Both the position numbers and the translations under genes were made by a program. 64,000 nt of DNA, from NCBI GenBank assembly GCA_033763695.1, contig JANRKB010000010.1:62001-126000 (forward strand), written 5' to 3'. This DNA is from JANRKB01 sp033763695. Lineage in GTDB: Bacteria > Planctomycetota > Phycisphaerae > Phycisphaerales > UBA1924. The notes under the pieces are model-generated. The model searched no databases. It was not told where the DNA came from and saw only the letters and a list, made by a program, of their open reading frames with translations. This document shows, in pieces, positions 18,298 to 28,193 of this stretch. Positions within the stretch are counted from its first letter, which is position 1, and every line of letters begins with the position of its first letter.

Positions 18298-20709
18298 ATG
18301 TTCGTCCGGCGTGTGCTGCTGCTCGTGGTGTTGATCGCGGCCGGCTTTGCCATTCTGGGCCTGCGCGTGGCTGACCTGACGCTCAGCAAAGGTGCCGAGC
18401 TTCGCGAGCGGGCTGAAGAAAAGCTCGTGACCCGGCGCTGGACGATGGCGGTGCGCGGCCGCATTCTCGATCGCAAGGAGCGGGTGCTCGCACAGGATCG
18501 CCCCGGATATGACGCCGCGATCGACTATGACGTGCTGACCGGTGACTGGGCGAGGTTGACTGCCAACAAGGCGGCGCGGCGGCTGCTCAAGAACGATTGG
18601 CCCGACATGTCGCGCGAGCAGCGACGCGCCGCGACCGAGCGTCTCGTGCCCGCGTACCAGGCCCATCTGGATCAGTCATGGACTGCGCTCGCCCGGGCCG
18701 CGGGTCTGGAGCGGGCGGAGATCGATCAGCGGCGTGTGAAGATCGTGGCGGACATCGAAGCCTTGGCACGCACGATCGTGAACAAGCGGCTGGCGGAGGG
18801 GTATGACCGCCTTGCCGCACTTGACGATGAAGTGACCGCAGACATGGTGCGTGCGGTGGACCAGTCGGCGTTGCGGCCGATCAAGGAGATGCAGCAGGCC
18901 CATGTGATCGTCGCGCGGATGGCAGACGAGGTGGGCTTCGCCGTGCAGGTGCTGGCGGGCGACGAGGTCGAGTTGACCGTGGGGACGGATTCGAGCGGCT
19001 TGCCGCTGGTGGATCGGGTTCCCGCGGTGCCGGGTCTGAAAGTGATCGACTCGGGCGCACGCGAGTATCCGCTGGATCAGATGACGGTGGCGATTGATCG
19101 CTCGACTCTGCCTGGGCCGCTGAAGGCCAAAGGCTCCAAGGAGATCACCGTCAACGGCCCGGCGATCCACGTTCTGGGCTGGATGCGTGATCGTGTCTAT
19201 CGCGAGGATGCCGAGCAGCGTACCGAGCGGCTGCGTACGGACTCGGTGTTCCGCCAGCGCGTGATGACGGTCGACGGCATGGATCGGGGTGAGTATCGCG
19301 AGCCTGATCGCGTCGGACACTCTGGTATCGAAGCAAGCCGCGAGGATGATCTGCGTGGTCTGCGCGGCCTGCGCACACGCCAACTCGATACCGGTGAAGT
19401 GAGCATCATGCCCGCGACGCCCGGACGCGATGTCCGCCTCACGCTCGACATGCAGTTGCAGGCTCGCGTGCTCGCGGCAATGTCGCCCGATGCAGGGCTT
19501 GCCGTCGTCCAGCCGTGGCACCAGATCGAGCAGACGATCGGCGCCGACGGCCAGCCCATCAAGCATCCGCTCAAGCCAGGCCAGCCGATCAACGGAGCCG
19601 CAGTGGTCCTCGAGGTGGACAGCGGCGATGTGCTGGCGATGGTTTCGACGCCGTCGTTCTCGCACGATGACATTCGCAATCGCGCTGAGATGATTCTGGG
19701 CGACGCGGTCAACACGCCCTACGTCAATCGCTGCATCAATCGCAGCTATCCGCCGGGGTCAATCGCCAAGGCTCTGATCCTGGCGGGTGCAACGACCCGC
19801 GGCAACTACGAGGTCGGTCAGCACATCGCCTGCACCGGTCACCTCCTCCCCGGCGAACCCGACAAGTATCGTTGCTGGATCTACAAGAAGTTCGGGCGCA
19901 CGCACAGCGACTTCTTCGGGCACGACCTTGACGGTGCCGAGGCGATCATGGTCTCGTGCAACATCTTCTTCTTCACGCTCGGTCGCCGCCTCGGCGTTGA
20001 GGGTGTGACGCAGGTGTATCACGAGTTCGGCGTCGGGCAGAAGTGGGGGTTGGGCATCGGCCCCGAGTACGCCGGCGCGATCGGTTCAAAGAACGACGGC
20101 AGCGATCTGAACATCGCTGACGCGACGCAGATGGGAATTGGGCAAGGGCCGGTTGCGTGGACGCCGCTGCATGCTGCCGATGCCTATGCGACGATCGCGC
20201 GTGGCGGCACGCGGATCACGCCGCGGGTGATTGCGGGGGCTACGCGTCCCGAGCCAGTGGACCTGGGCCTGAACACCGCGGGTGTCACGGAAGTGCTGCG
20301 CGGCTTGGGTTATTCGGTGATGGATGAGCGCGGCGCGGGCAACCACATCGCGTTCAACGGCCGCAACGAAGTGACGTTCAACGTTCCCGATGTCTGGGTG
20401 TGGGGCAAGACGGGCACCGCCGCCGCCCCGCGTTTGCGCGTGAAGTCCGAGGATCTCGAACCCGAGGACCTGGAAGATCGCACGCTCCGTGATCCCAGCG
20501 CGATCAAGCCTGCCGAAGCGGGGAAGCCTGAAATGGTCACGGTTGCCGAGGGCGACCACTCGTGGTACGTCGTGCTGGTTGGTCGCAAGGGCGATCGCCC
20601 TCGCTATGCGATCGCGGTGATCACCGAGTACGCGGGCAGCGGCGGCAAGGTCAGCGGCCCGATCGCCAACCAAGTCGTGCACGCCCTGGTCGCCGAGGGA
20701 TACCTCTAG
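18298..20709 (+). CDS. Class B penicillin-binding protein (PBP2/FtsI type transpeptidase)
   Basis: This envelope enzyme cross-links peptidoglycan. An N-terminal membrane anchor (RRVLLLVVLIAAGFAILGLRVADL) precedes the dimerisation region (VRGRILDRKERVLAQD). The transpeptidase domain holds all three motifs: YPPGSIAK with Ser488 and Lys491, SCN at 553-555 and KTG at 704-706, so it should be active. At 803 residues it is longer than usual (about 600-700), with an insertion around residues 90-300 and an acidic insert after the KTG motif (SEDLEPEDLEDRTLRD). No strong ribosome-binding site is visible; GTG 18274 is an alternative start. No other cell-wall gene is adjacent. Confidence 0.87.
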   Translation: MFVRRVLLLVVLIAAGFAILGLRVADLTLSKGAELRERAEEKLVTRRWTMAVRGRILDRKERVLAQDRPGYDAAIDYDVLTGDWARLTANKAARRLLKNDWPDMSREQRRAATERLVPAYQAHLDQSWTALARAAGLERAEIDQRRVKIVADIEALARTIVNKRLAEGYDRLAALDDEVTADMVRAVDQSALRPIKEMQQAHVIVARMADEVGFAVQVLAGDEVELTVGTDSSGLPLVDRVPAVPGLKVIDSGAREYPLDQMTVAIDRSTLPGPLKAKGSKEITVNGPAIHVLGWMRDRVYREDAEQRTERLRTDSVFRQRVMTVDGMDRGEYREPDRVGHSGIEASREDDLRGLRGLRTRQLDTGEVSIMPATPGRDVRLTLDMQLQARVLAAMSPDAGLAVVQPWHQIEQTIGADGQPIKHPLKPGQPINGAAVVLEVDSGDVLAMVSTPSFSHDDIRNRAEMILGDAVNTPYVNRCINRSYPPGSIAKALILAGATTRGNYEVGQHIACTGHLLPGEPDKYRCWIYKKFGRTHSDFFGHDLDGAEAIMVSCNIFFFTLGRRLGVEGVTQVYHEFGVGQKWGLGIGPEYAGAIGSKNDGSDLNIADATQMGIGQGPVAWTPLHAADAYATIARGGTRITPRVIAGATRPEPVDLGLNTAGVTEVLRGLGYSVMDERGAGNHIAFNGRNEVTFNVPDVWVWGKTGTAAAPRLRVKSEDLEPEDLEDRTLRDPSAIKPAEAGKPEMVTVAEGDHSWYVVLVGRKGDRPRYAIAVITEYAGSGGKVSGPIANQVVHALVAEGYL

Positions 20710-20726
20710 ACCGCGGGACGGAATGA

Positions 20727-20757
20727 AAAACCCCCGACGCTTGCCGGGGGTTTTGTC
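20727..20757. terminator. Terminator after the penicillin-binding protein
   Basis: A 10-bp stem AAAACCCCCG / CGGGGGTTTT with an 8-base loop stands between convergent genes, usable from both directions. Confidence 0.85.
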
Positions 20758-20794
20758 GCTTGCCTCGTGAGCACTGCTGCTCCGGCACGTTTTT

Positions 20795-21340
20795 TCAGCG
20801 GATCTCAAAGATCGACTGCGTGCGCAGCACCACGCCGCCGTTGGCCTGCAGGTGATACGCCTGAGCGTGGACTTCAGTCTGGTACTTCTGCACGTCAACA
20901 AGGCTCAAGCAGCGGCCCGCGTCGTCTTCCCACTCGTGGAGAAGAGCCTTGGACTCGGCGGCGAGGTCCAGCATCTCCTGGTACGTCGCGTCGTAGATGT
21001 TGTCCGCCAGCGTCTCGGTCTGCACGGTCGTCATATACGCGACCTTGGCCTTGTCGAACGCGTACTCATAGTCGCGTTCGCCGGCACAGAGGAACGCGCT
21101 CAGCACGCCGCCGGCCTGCGGCAGGCTCTCGGCGTCGGTGACAAGCTCCGAAGCGCACAGGCTCTTGTGCTCGAAGCGGAGCAGGTGCGAGCCGCGCATC
21201 ATCCAGACCTCAAGCTCATACTCGCCCTGGCGAAAGACGCGGCGTGACTTGAGTTGGAAGATCTCGGGGTGCAACGCGCGCCCGTACAACACGGCCTGAT
21301 AGGTCTGGAGGCAGTTGGTTTTACTGGAGGGATGGTTCAT
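20795..21340 (-). CDS. Conserved hypothetical protein, possibly DUF2617
   Basis: The product has 181 residues, is soluble and acidic, and has no signal peptide. Recognisable blocks are QAVLYGRALHPEIFQL, GSHLLRFEHKSLCASELV and VAYMTTVQTETLADNIYDAT. They recall the DUF2617 family by memory of its YGRALHPE block, but I cannot verify this. I chose ATG 21340 (MNHPSSKTN); the frame stays open upstream to 21748, but that part is arginine-rich and unlike protein. The ribosome-binding site is weak. Confidence 0.7.
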   Translation of the reverse strand: MNHPSSKTNCLQTYQAVLYGRALHPEIFQLKSRRVFRQGEYELEVWMMRGSHLLRFEHKSLCASELVTDAESLPQAGGVLSAFLCAGERDYEYAFDKAKVAYMTTVQTETLADNIYDATYQEMLDLAAESKALLHEWEDDAGRCLSLVDVQKYQTEVHAQAYHLQANGGVVLRTQSIFEIR

Positions 21341-21858
21341 CGGTGGTGTCTCGCGCGGCGCGCGGAGGCTCGAACGTCCTGAAGCCTTGTCGTGTTCGCG
21401 CCGCTCTTGATTTCCGGCAGCAATCTCTGCGTGGAGGAGTCCGCCCGATCGGCGCGGGGGCAACGCGTCAAGTGCGTCGCGCCGATCACAGTTCGTCCCA
21501 AGCGTGCACCGAAGGCGTTCCATGCCAACACGCTCAAAACGTCCCCCCGATGGCCGATCCTTCAGGCCGTCGGGGTCTGATCCATCGAAATGTGCTGGGC
21601 ACCCCTTTCGCTTGGGCGACTGTCCGGCCTGCCTTGATCGCGAACGCCGCGACCACCCACACGAGACACGCCGAACCGACGCAAAACCGCCCCCGAGCCC
21701 GGAACGAAGCGACGGGCGACACAAGCCCGTCTGCGATCGGCATACCACAAGATATGCTACCTTCTCGCCAGTGTCCCCAACCTCTGGCCCCCCATCGGCC
21801 GGGTGCGAGCAAGGTTTCCGGTCTTTCGATATACTCAGTTGACCGTTTCTTCACGAAC

Positions 21859-23922
21859 ATGTCAAGGGTTTCTGATCAGGATGGCAGTATCTCGCGGTTG
21901 CTCCAAGGCTTACCGCCGTGGCTCCGCGTGGTCGCCGTGCGCCAGACGCTGCCCTTTGCCGCACCCGATGAGGCCGAGACGCTCGGTGCGGCACTGCTCG
22001 ACCTGATCGCTCGCGACCGGCCCGCGCCCGCTCGTTCGCGCATCGAGCAAGGTTTTTCCCGAGCGATGCGACTGTGGCGGCCCAGTCCAACTCAGGTTGC
22101 CGCGGAAGCCCGGATGCTGGTCGCAACGCACTGGGCCAAGCTTCCTTTGCAAGTCCGTTCCGCGGCCGCGGCGCTCGGCGGCTGGCGCGAGTTTGCCGAA
22201 TCGCTTGTCTTGGACGACAGGCCCGATGTCCGCGCGACGGCCACGACCTTCATCGTGCAGGCGGTGGAGCCTCATGCCTGGACCCTGCTTGCGCCGCTGC
22301 TGAACGACTCGGATCATCGCGTGGCGACGCTCGCCGCACGCGTGCTGGCGGACTTGGTGCTTCGCGTGTGTCCGGAGGCGGAGTTCGGCGACGACGCCGC
22401 CCGCGATCTGGGTGACGATCACCAGCCACAACCCTTCGCCGCGGCTGATGTCGAGCGCGTCGTGCTTGCGGCCCTCGACCTCCGGGCACCCAACGACGGC
22501 GCGGAGGGGCGCGCGGTGCTTGCTGCACTTCTCGCCCTCGCCAAGCGTGACCGAATCGTGGCGAACCCCGCGCTTGCCCTCTGGATGACCGCCGGTGAGA
22601 CGCCGGCACACGTTGCGGTGAAGGGGTTTGTGCGTTGGACGAGGCTGAGTGTTGCTCGGGAGCGTGCGTGGGAGTGGCTCTCGGTGCCGGGATGGGCCAA
22701 TGCCGCGATCGATCGTCTCGGCCGCGCGGCGAGCATCGCGGATCACGAAGTCGTTCTTTCTCGAAGCCACTTGATCCTCCATCCGCAACGTGCGGCACGT
22801 GCACGCGGGATCGGGGTGATTCGTCCGGGCCAAGTTCATCGTGCCGACGCGGAGGCGATCGCAGAGGGTTGGCCTTGGCCGAATCCGGCGGATCTTCCAC
22901 AGCTGAGCCGTGCGGCACGCCGCGGGCTCGCGCGGTTCCTTGAAGGCACGCGACCAACGGCCCGCCTGCGCGACGATCTGCTGCTGGCGGCGCTGACTGA
23001 GCCCGACCCGCTCGCACGCCTCGCCCATGTGCGCATCATGTCGCCGCGGTCGGTGCTGGAGTTCGCGCTTGACGCTCACCCTGTGGTCGCGCGCACCGCG
23101 GCGATTCGTGCGTCTGCCGTCGGCGATGCGTTGACGCACAGTCCCGAGGACGAGCGGCTTTGGATGCTGCTCAAGCGTTCGCCGCACGAGAGTGTGCGAT
23201 GCCTGGCCAAGGAAGAGTGCGATCTCTTCGCGGGCTTTGCACCTGAGAGCACCCGCGGCCTGCTGCGTCTGCGTCAGCAACTTGAGGTTGATCGCGGCGC
23301 GACGATCGCGATGCTTCGTGAGCGGCTCGCCGTCGCGCCCGCCGAGCAGGTCGCTCGCGTTGTGAGCGCGATCCGTCGGCTCGGTCTTCAGGACGAACTG
23401 CACCTCGAGCTCGCGAGAGCTCTGAGCGTGCCCGATGTGCGTGCCGTCGCCACGGCCGCCGCGGCGATCGGCGATCTCGCGAGTGTGACGGTGCAGGAAG
23501 AGGCGCCGCTGCGGGCGACGCTGCAGCACGCCGATCCGCGTGTGCGTGCAAACGCTGCCGGAGCATTGCTGCGGCACACGCCGGGCGATTCGACGCTGAC
23601 GGAGCTCAAGCACGATCCGCACCATCGCGTGCGGTCAACGGCCCTTCGCGCGTTGCTCGGGGCGACGGCCGCGCGGCGCGGCGTGATTCTTGACGCGTTC
23701 GCGGGGCTTGATGCCATGTTGCGCGACAGCCGCGCCGATCATCGTCTCGCCGGTGCCTGGCTTGGCGCGAGAACACCGGTCGCGCGGCTTGATCGTCGCG
23801 AACGCACGCACCTGCGCACGACGCTGGCTTCTATGGCCGAGCGTGACGCGGATGCACGCGTCCGTCGGCGTGCTCGCGGCGCGTTGTGCATCGTCGGTTC
23901 GGGGATGGAGGCGGCGTCGTGA
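21859..23922 (+). CDS. HEAT-repeat protein of unknown function
   Basis: The product has 687 residues. The sequence is rich in paired helices with the HEAT pattern, for example DDRPDVRATATTFIVQAV, NDSDHRVATLAARVLADLV, HADPRVRANAAGALLRH and HDPHHRVRSTALRALLGAT. Such superhelices bind other proteins. There is no signal peptide or membrane segment, so it is probably cytoplasmic. The start MSRVSDQDGSI (21859) lies just after a TATACT hexamer at 21830, which would give a very short leader; no ribosome-binding site is visible. Its stop overlaps the next GTG (GTGA), so the two proteins are probably made together. Confidence 0.75.
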   Translation: MSRVSDQDGSISRLLQGLPPWLRVVAVRQTLPFAAPDEAETLGAALLDLIARDRPAPARSRIEQGFSRAMRLWRPSPTQVAAEARMLVATHWAKLPLQVRSAAAALGGWREFAESLVLDDRPDVRATATTFIVQAVEPHAWTLLAPLLNDSDHRVATLAARVLADLVLRVCPEAEFGDDAARDLGDDHQPQPFAAADVERVVLAALDLRAPNDGAEGRAVLAALLALAKRDRIVANPALALWMTAGETPAHVAVKGFVRWTRLSVARERAWEWLSVPGWANAAIDRLGRAASIADHEVVLSRSHLILHPQRAARARGIGVIRPGQVHRADAEAIAEGWPWPNPADLPQLSRAARRGLARFLEGTRPTARLRDDLLLAALTEPDPLARLAHVRIMSPRSVLEFALDAHPVVARTAAIRASAVGDALTHSPEDERLWMLLKRSPHESVRCLAKEECDLFAGFAPESTRGLLRLRQQLEVDRGATIAMLRERLAVAPAEQVARVVSAIRRLGLQDELHLELARALSVPDVRAVATAAAAIGDLASVTVQEEAPLRATLQHADPRVRANAAGALLRHTPGDSTLTELKHDPHHRVRSTALRALLGATAARRGVILDAFAGLDAMLRDSRADHRLAGAWLGARTPVARLDRRERTHLRTTLASMAERDADARVRRRARGALCIVGSGMEAAS

Positions 23923-24350
23923 TCCAGCGCACCCAGTCAACTCGTACGACGATCGGCTTGCTTGCATTCAGTGCGGCTGCGGCGGTCGCGTCCGCCGCGG
24001 ACGATGCTGGGCTTCGCGTGCCCGTCCGCGGCCCGATCCGGCTCTACACCGGCGAACCTGAACCGCTCGCGTGGTGGGCAGATCCACTCCTTTGGTGGTG
24101 CATGTTGGCGGCGCTCGTGGCGGTCTTCGTCGCCGCGTCGCTCGTCTATGTCTGGCGGCGGACAATGCTGCAGCATCCCGAGCAAGCGGCGCTCGCGCGG
24201 CTCGCCCGACTTTCTGGTTTGTCGCGGGCGCAGCGCGAGGCTGTGCGCATCGCGTCGGAACGCGTCGGCATCCCGCCGATCGCCGTGCTGCTCAGTCGCT
24301 CTGCGGCGCGACGTGTTCCCGGCGTGGAAGCAGTGCTCTCAAAGCGATGA
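23919..24350 (+). CDS. Small single-pass membrane protein coupled to the HEAT protein
   Basis: The product has 143 residues. GTG 23919 overlaps the upstream stop, with GGAGG 7-8 bases before it. A signal peptide (TTIGLLAFSAAAAVASAAD) is followed by a short loop, one transmembrane segment (LLWWCMLAALVAVFVAASLVYVW) and a basic cytoplasmic tail (ALARLARLSGLSRAQREAVRIA) with a helix-turn-helix-like appearance. The function is not recognised. The overlap with the HEAT gene suggests a membrane docking role (inference). Its end overlaps the convergent HAD gene by 12 bases. Confidence 0.68.
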   Translation: MIQRTQSTRTTIGLLAFSAAAAVASAADDAGLRVPVRGPIRLYTGEPEPLAWWADPLLWWCMLAALVAVFVAASLVYVWRRTMLQHPEQAALARLARLSGLSRAQREAVRIASERVGIPPIAVLLSRSAARRVPGVEAVLSKR

Positions 24351-24998
24351 GTCCGTCCACACGCCGTGTGTGACGAGATGGCGTGCCATCTGCGCGGTCG
24401 TGTCGCCGGTGTGATCAATCTGCTCCGCACGCCAGCCCAAGGCCCGTGCCGCGGCGATGTTCTCTTCCAGATCGTCAAAGAACAGGATCTCTCCCGCGCG
24501 ATAGCCCGAGTGCTGCTCGAACGCCCGATAGATGCGTTCGTCGGGCTTCATCAGCCCGAGGAAGTGGCTCGCGTGCCGATGTCGCGGCCGCGCCATGATC
24601 GGAAAGGTACTGAGTCCATCAAAACCAACGTCACGCCGCCAGTGCAGGTCGTTGGTGTTGCTCAAGATGCCGGTGTCAACGTTCGGCGTCGCCAGCAGGC
24701 GGTCCATGAGCGTGTGAATCCCGGCGTATTCGTTCAGCAGCCACGCGTTGTGGATGCGCAGCACCTCGGCGGGCGTGTACAGGTGTTCCGTCGCCGCGGC
24801 GAGCCGCTCGGAGAACGTGAGAACGTCAATACGTCCCTCGCTGAAATCGCGTGCGACGCCGCGTCGGCGTCCGCCCCAATCGGTGTCCGCGGTGCGGCCG
24901 CGAACGTCAAGGCCCGCGGCGGCGCACCCCTCGGTCCAGTTGCGGCAGATGCGTACCAGTACGCCGCCGATGTCAAAGCACACACATCGCACGCTCAT
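24339..24998 (-). CDS. HAD superfamily hydrolase
   Basis: The 219-residue protein has the four HAD motifs: CFDIGGVLV (nucleophile Asp9; the usual second Asp is Gly, as in the FDxGGVL subgroup), ILSNTN, the lysine of LMKPDERIY and FFDDLEENI. The helical cap lies between motifs I and II. It is probably a small-molecule phosphatase or dehalogenase-like enzyme of the YihX type; the substrate is unknown. Its ATG overlaps the stop of truD by 4 bases, making it the last gene of a three-gene operon. Confidence 0.85.
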   Translation of the reverse strand: MSVRCVCFDIGGVLVRICRNWTEGCAAAGLDVRGRTADTDWGGRRRGVARDFSEGRIDVLTFSERLAAATEHLYTPAEVLRIHNAWLLNEYAGIHTLMDRLLATPNVDTGILSNTNDLHWRRDVGFDGLSTFPIMARPRHRHASHFLGLMKPDERIYRAFEQHSGYRAGEILFFDDLEENIAAARALGWRAEQIDHTGDTTAQMARHLVTHGVWTDSSL

Positions 24999-26338
24999 CC
25001 GCGTTCTTCCCCATCACTTTCGTCCGCCGTCTCAGTCGCTGGCTTCATGATCTCGCGCAGAACGACCGTGGCGAACGAGCCGCGCGGCAGTTCAAACGCC
25101 ACACGCACGAAAGCACCATGCTCGTCCACGCCACCCTCGACATCGGGGTTCCACAGCGGGACACGCAGCGGCCTGCGCTGGCCCTCAAGAAGATGGCGGC
25201 AGCGGGCATCGAACCCGTCGATCATCGGCGGCGTGACGCCAAATCGTTCCAGCGCGGCACGCTCGATCGCGTCCACGTCGCCTGCGGCTCGCATCATCGA
25301 CGAACCCCACATCGGGCCTGACGGACTGATCTCAAAGGCCTTGAGGCGGCCCGTGGTCGTTTCGTCCGCCAGCACGCCATCATCAACGCTGAAGACCGCG
25401 CGATTCTCGTGCTTGAACGCAAGGTCGCCGAGGATCAAGCGATCAAACGTGCGGCTCTCCATCCGGGTGTCCAGCACCGCGTTGAACGCCGCCGATTGCA
25501 GCGCGGTCAGATAAAACTTCCGCGTGGCTTCATCCAGACCGAGCATCGCGCCCTTGTGCTGGGCACCCCGCGCCAGTGCCGCAAGCACGCGACGCTCGGC
25601 ACGCCGATGGTGGGGCATCGCTTCGAGGGCACGCTGGTACTCACCGCGTGCGTATGCCGCTCGCGATTCGTGCTCTGATTCACGGGCCTGTGGATGTTCT
25701 CCCAGCAGTTCATCCGCGGCACGCTTGAAATCGGAGGCGAGCAGCGCACGCCCGATGAGATGGTTGTTGGCCAGATGGCCGAATCGCTGCTCGCCGATGC
25801 GATTGGGCACGCCGGTTTGCGCAAGGCGTTCAAGCGTGCGACGCGCACGCAGCACGGCCGTGGGCTCGACGTTGCGGATGCGAATCGAGAACCCGTTGCC
25901 ACGGAGATGGCCTACGCGCAGCTTGTTGGCATGCATGTCAGCCCAAAGCACTTCGAGACGCTCATGGCGGATCGACGGAAAGTCCGCGTGCGTGCGACCG
26001 GGCACATGCACGGACATCACCTGCTGCGTCACGGCGACCTTGTCCTTGAGCCCCGCGTATCCGATGGCATTCTTGGGTACGCCAAAGTGGCGGGCGAGAA
26101 TCTGCACCAGATCAAAAGTCGAGAGGTTGCGCTTCTGGATGAGCATGTAGATGTGCTCACCGCTGCCGCACGGTTCGTAGAGAGGGAGTTCTTCAACGAG
26201 AAAGTCTTCGGGTCGCTGCTTGATGACGCCGCCCACGCCGGGAATGTCGGCGGTCAGATACGCCCGCGGCAGCACCAGCGGATCGCGTTGGGCCTCGGAA
26301 GGGGGCGGGGGAGCAGATGGAGACTCGTCGTGCGTCAC
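24995..26338 (-). CDS. truD: tRNA pseudouridine(13) synthase TruD
   Basis: The 447-residue protein converts U13 of tRNA to pseudouridine. Family motifs are present: VIKQRPEDFLVEELPLY, GYAGLKDKVAVTQQ with the catalytic Asp, RNGFSIRIRNV-like sequence, NRIGEQRFG and GPMWGSSMM. It is longer than E. coli TruD (349), partly through an N-terminal proline-rich stretch and an insert after LLASDFKRAADELLG. Its start overlaps the stop of the upstream nuclease gene and its stop overlaps the HAD start. Confidence 0.94.
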   Translation of the reverse strand: MTHDESPSAPPPPSEAQRDPLVLPRAYLTADIPGVGGVIKQRPEDFLVEELPLYEPCGSGEHIYMLIQKRNLSTFDLVQILARHFGVPKNAIGYAGLKDKVAVTQQVMSVHVPGRTHADFPSIRHERLEVLWADMHANKLRVGHLRGNGFSIRIRNVEPTAVLRARRTLERLAQTGVPNRIGEQRFGHLANNHLIGRALLASDFKRAADELLGEHPQARESEHESRAAYARGEYQRALEAMPHHRRAERRVLAALARGAQHKGAMLGLDEATRKFYLTALQSAAFNAVLDTRMESRTFDRLILGDLAFKHENRAVFSVDDGVLADETTTGRLKAFEISPSGPMWGSSMMRAAGDVDAIERAALERFGVTPPMIDGFDARCRHLLEGQRRPLRVPLWNPDVEGGVDEHGAFVRVAFELPRGSFATVVLREIMKPATETADESDGEERG

Positions 26339-26832
26339 TCGTCGCTCTCGTCCTCATCCTCGCCGTCGTCATTCTCGTCCGCGTTCAGTGGTTCATCACG
26401 CAGGGCACTTTCCAGAACATGCTCAGCGACGAAGATCGGCACACCCTCCGCCACGCCGAGGGCGATCGCATCGCTGGGACGGGCGTCGACGTGCAGCATC
26501 TCAGCGACGCCGTCTTTGGCCGACGCGAGTTTGATATCGAGCGTGGCGAAGAAGGTGTGCTCCGCCAGATCGGTAATGGTGATGGAACGGAGTTCGCCGC
26601 CGAGCATCGTGATCACGTTGGCAAGCAGGTCGTGCGTCTGCGGTCGCTTGATCGCCACGCCCTTGATGCGTCGTTCGATCGCCTGTGCCTCCGGCAGGCC
26701 GATCACGATCGGGAACGAGCGGAGTTCCGCGGGCGCGGCGGTGTCGGACTCGGGAACCTCCCGCAGTTCGATGATCTGCATGTCGTTGAGCTCACGGATG
26801 AGGATCCGCGACAACTCCATCTTGACGGGCAT
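26335..26832 (-). CDS. Bifunctional nuclease family protein (BFN/DUF151)
   Basis: The 165-residue protein contains SFPIVIGLPEAQAIERRIKG, RPQTHDLLANVITMLGG and HVDARPSDAIALGVAEGVPIFV, the core of the BFN domain. Characterised members have DNase and RNase activity, but most bacterial ones are untested. The C-terminus is strongly acidic (NADENDDGEDEDESDE). The start at 26832 has GGAG 8 bases upstream; ATG 26820 is an alternative. First gene of an operon with truD and a HAD hydrolase, joined by 4-base overlaps. Confidence 0.87.
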   Translation of the reverse strand: MPVKMELSRILIRELNDMQIIELREVPESDTAAPAELRSFPIVIGLPEAQAIERRIKGVAIKRPQTHDLLANVITMLGGELRSITITDLAEHTFFATLDIKLASAKDGVAEMLHVDARPSDAIALGVAEGVPIFVAEHVLESALRDEPLNADENDDGEDEDESDE

Positions 26833-26932
26833 GGCACAACTCCGCGTGCGACCTCTGCACTATACGAGGTCGAGCCACGCAGGTGCGTGTTTGTTGAGCT
26901 TTCCAGAAATCACCGCGCTCAAGCGACTCGGA

Positions 26933-27961
<1,029 letters not shown>

Positions 27962-28193
27962 GCGATCGAAACCTGCCCTTCGTATACCGCCCCGAATTCC
28001 AGATGCTCGCCCGTTTGGCGCGTTGCACGAGAGACTGATGCGCGAGGACTCGCGTCCGTGATCAGTCGCGACAAAATGCAACGCGAAAGACTTCTATAAC
28101 ATCGTACCAGATCGGCAGAGCACTGCAACAGCACGCCTCGATCGGGCTGCCAATCCTTGCAAACCCCAAATCAATGTGGATGGGAAGATCTGC

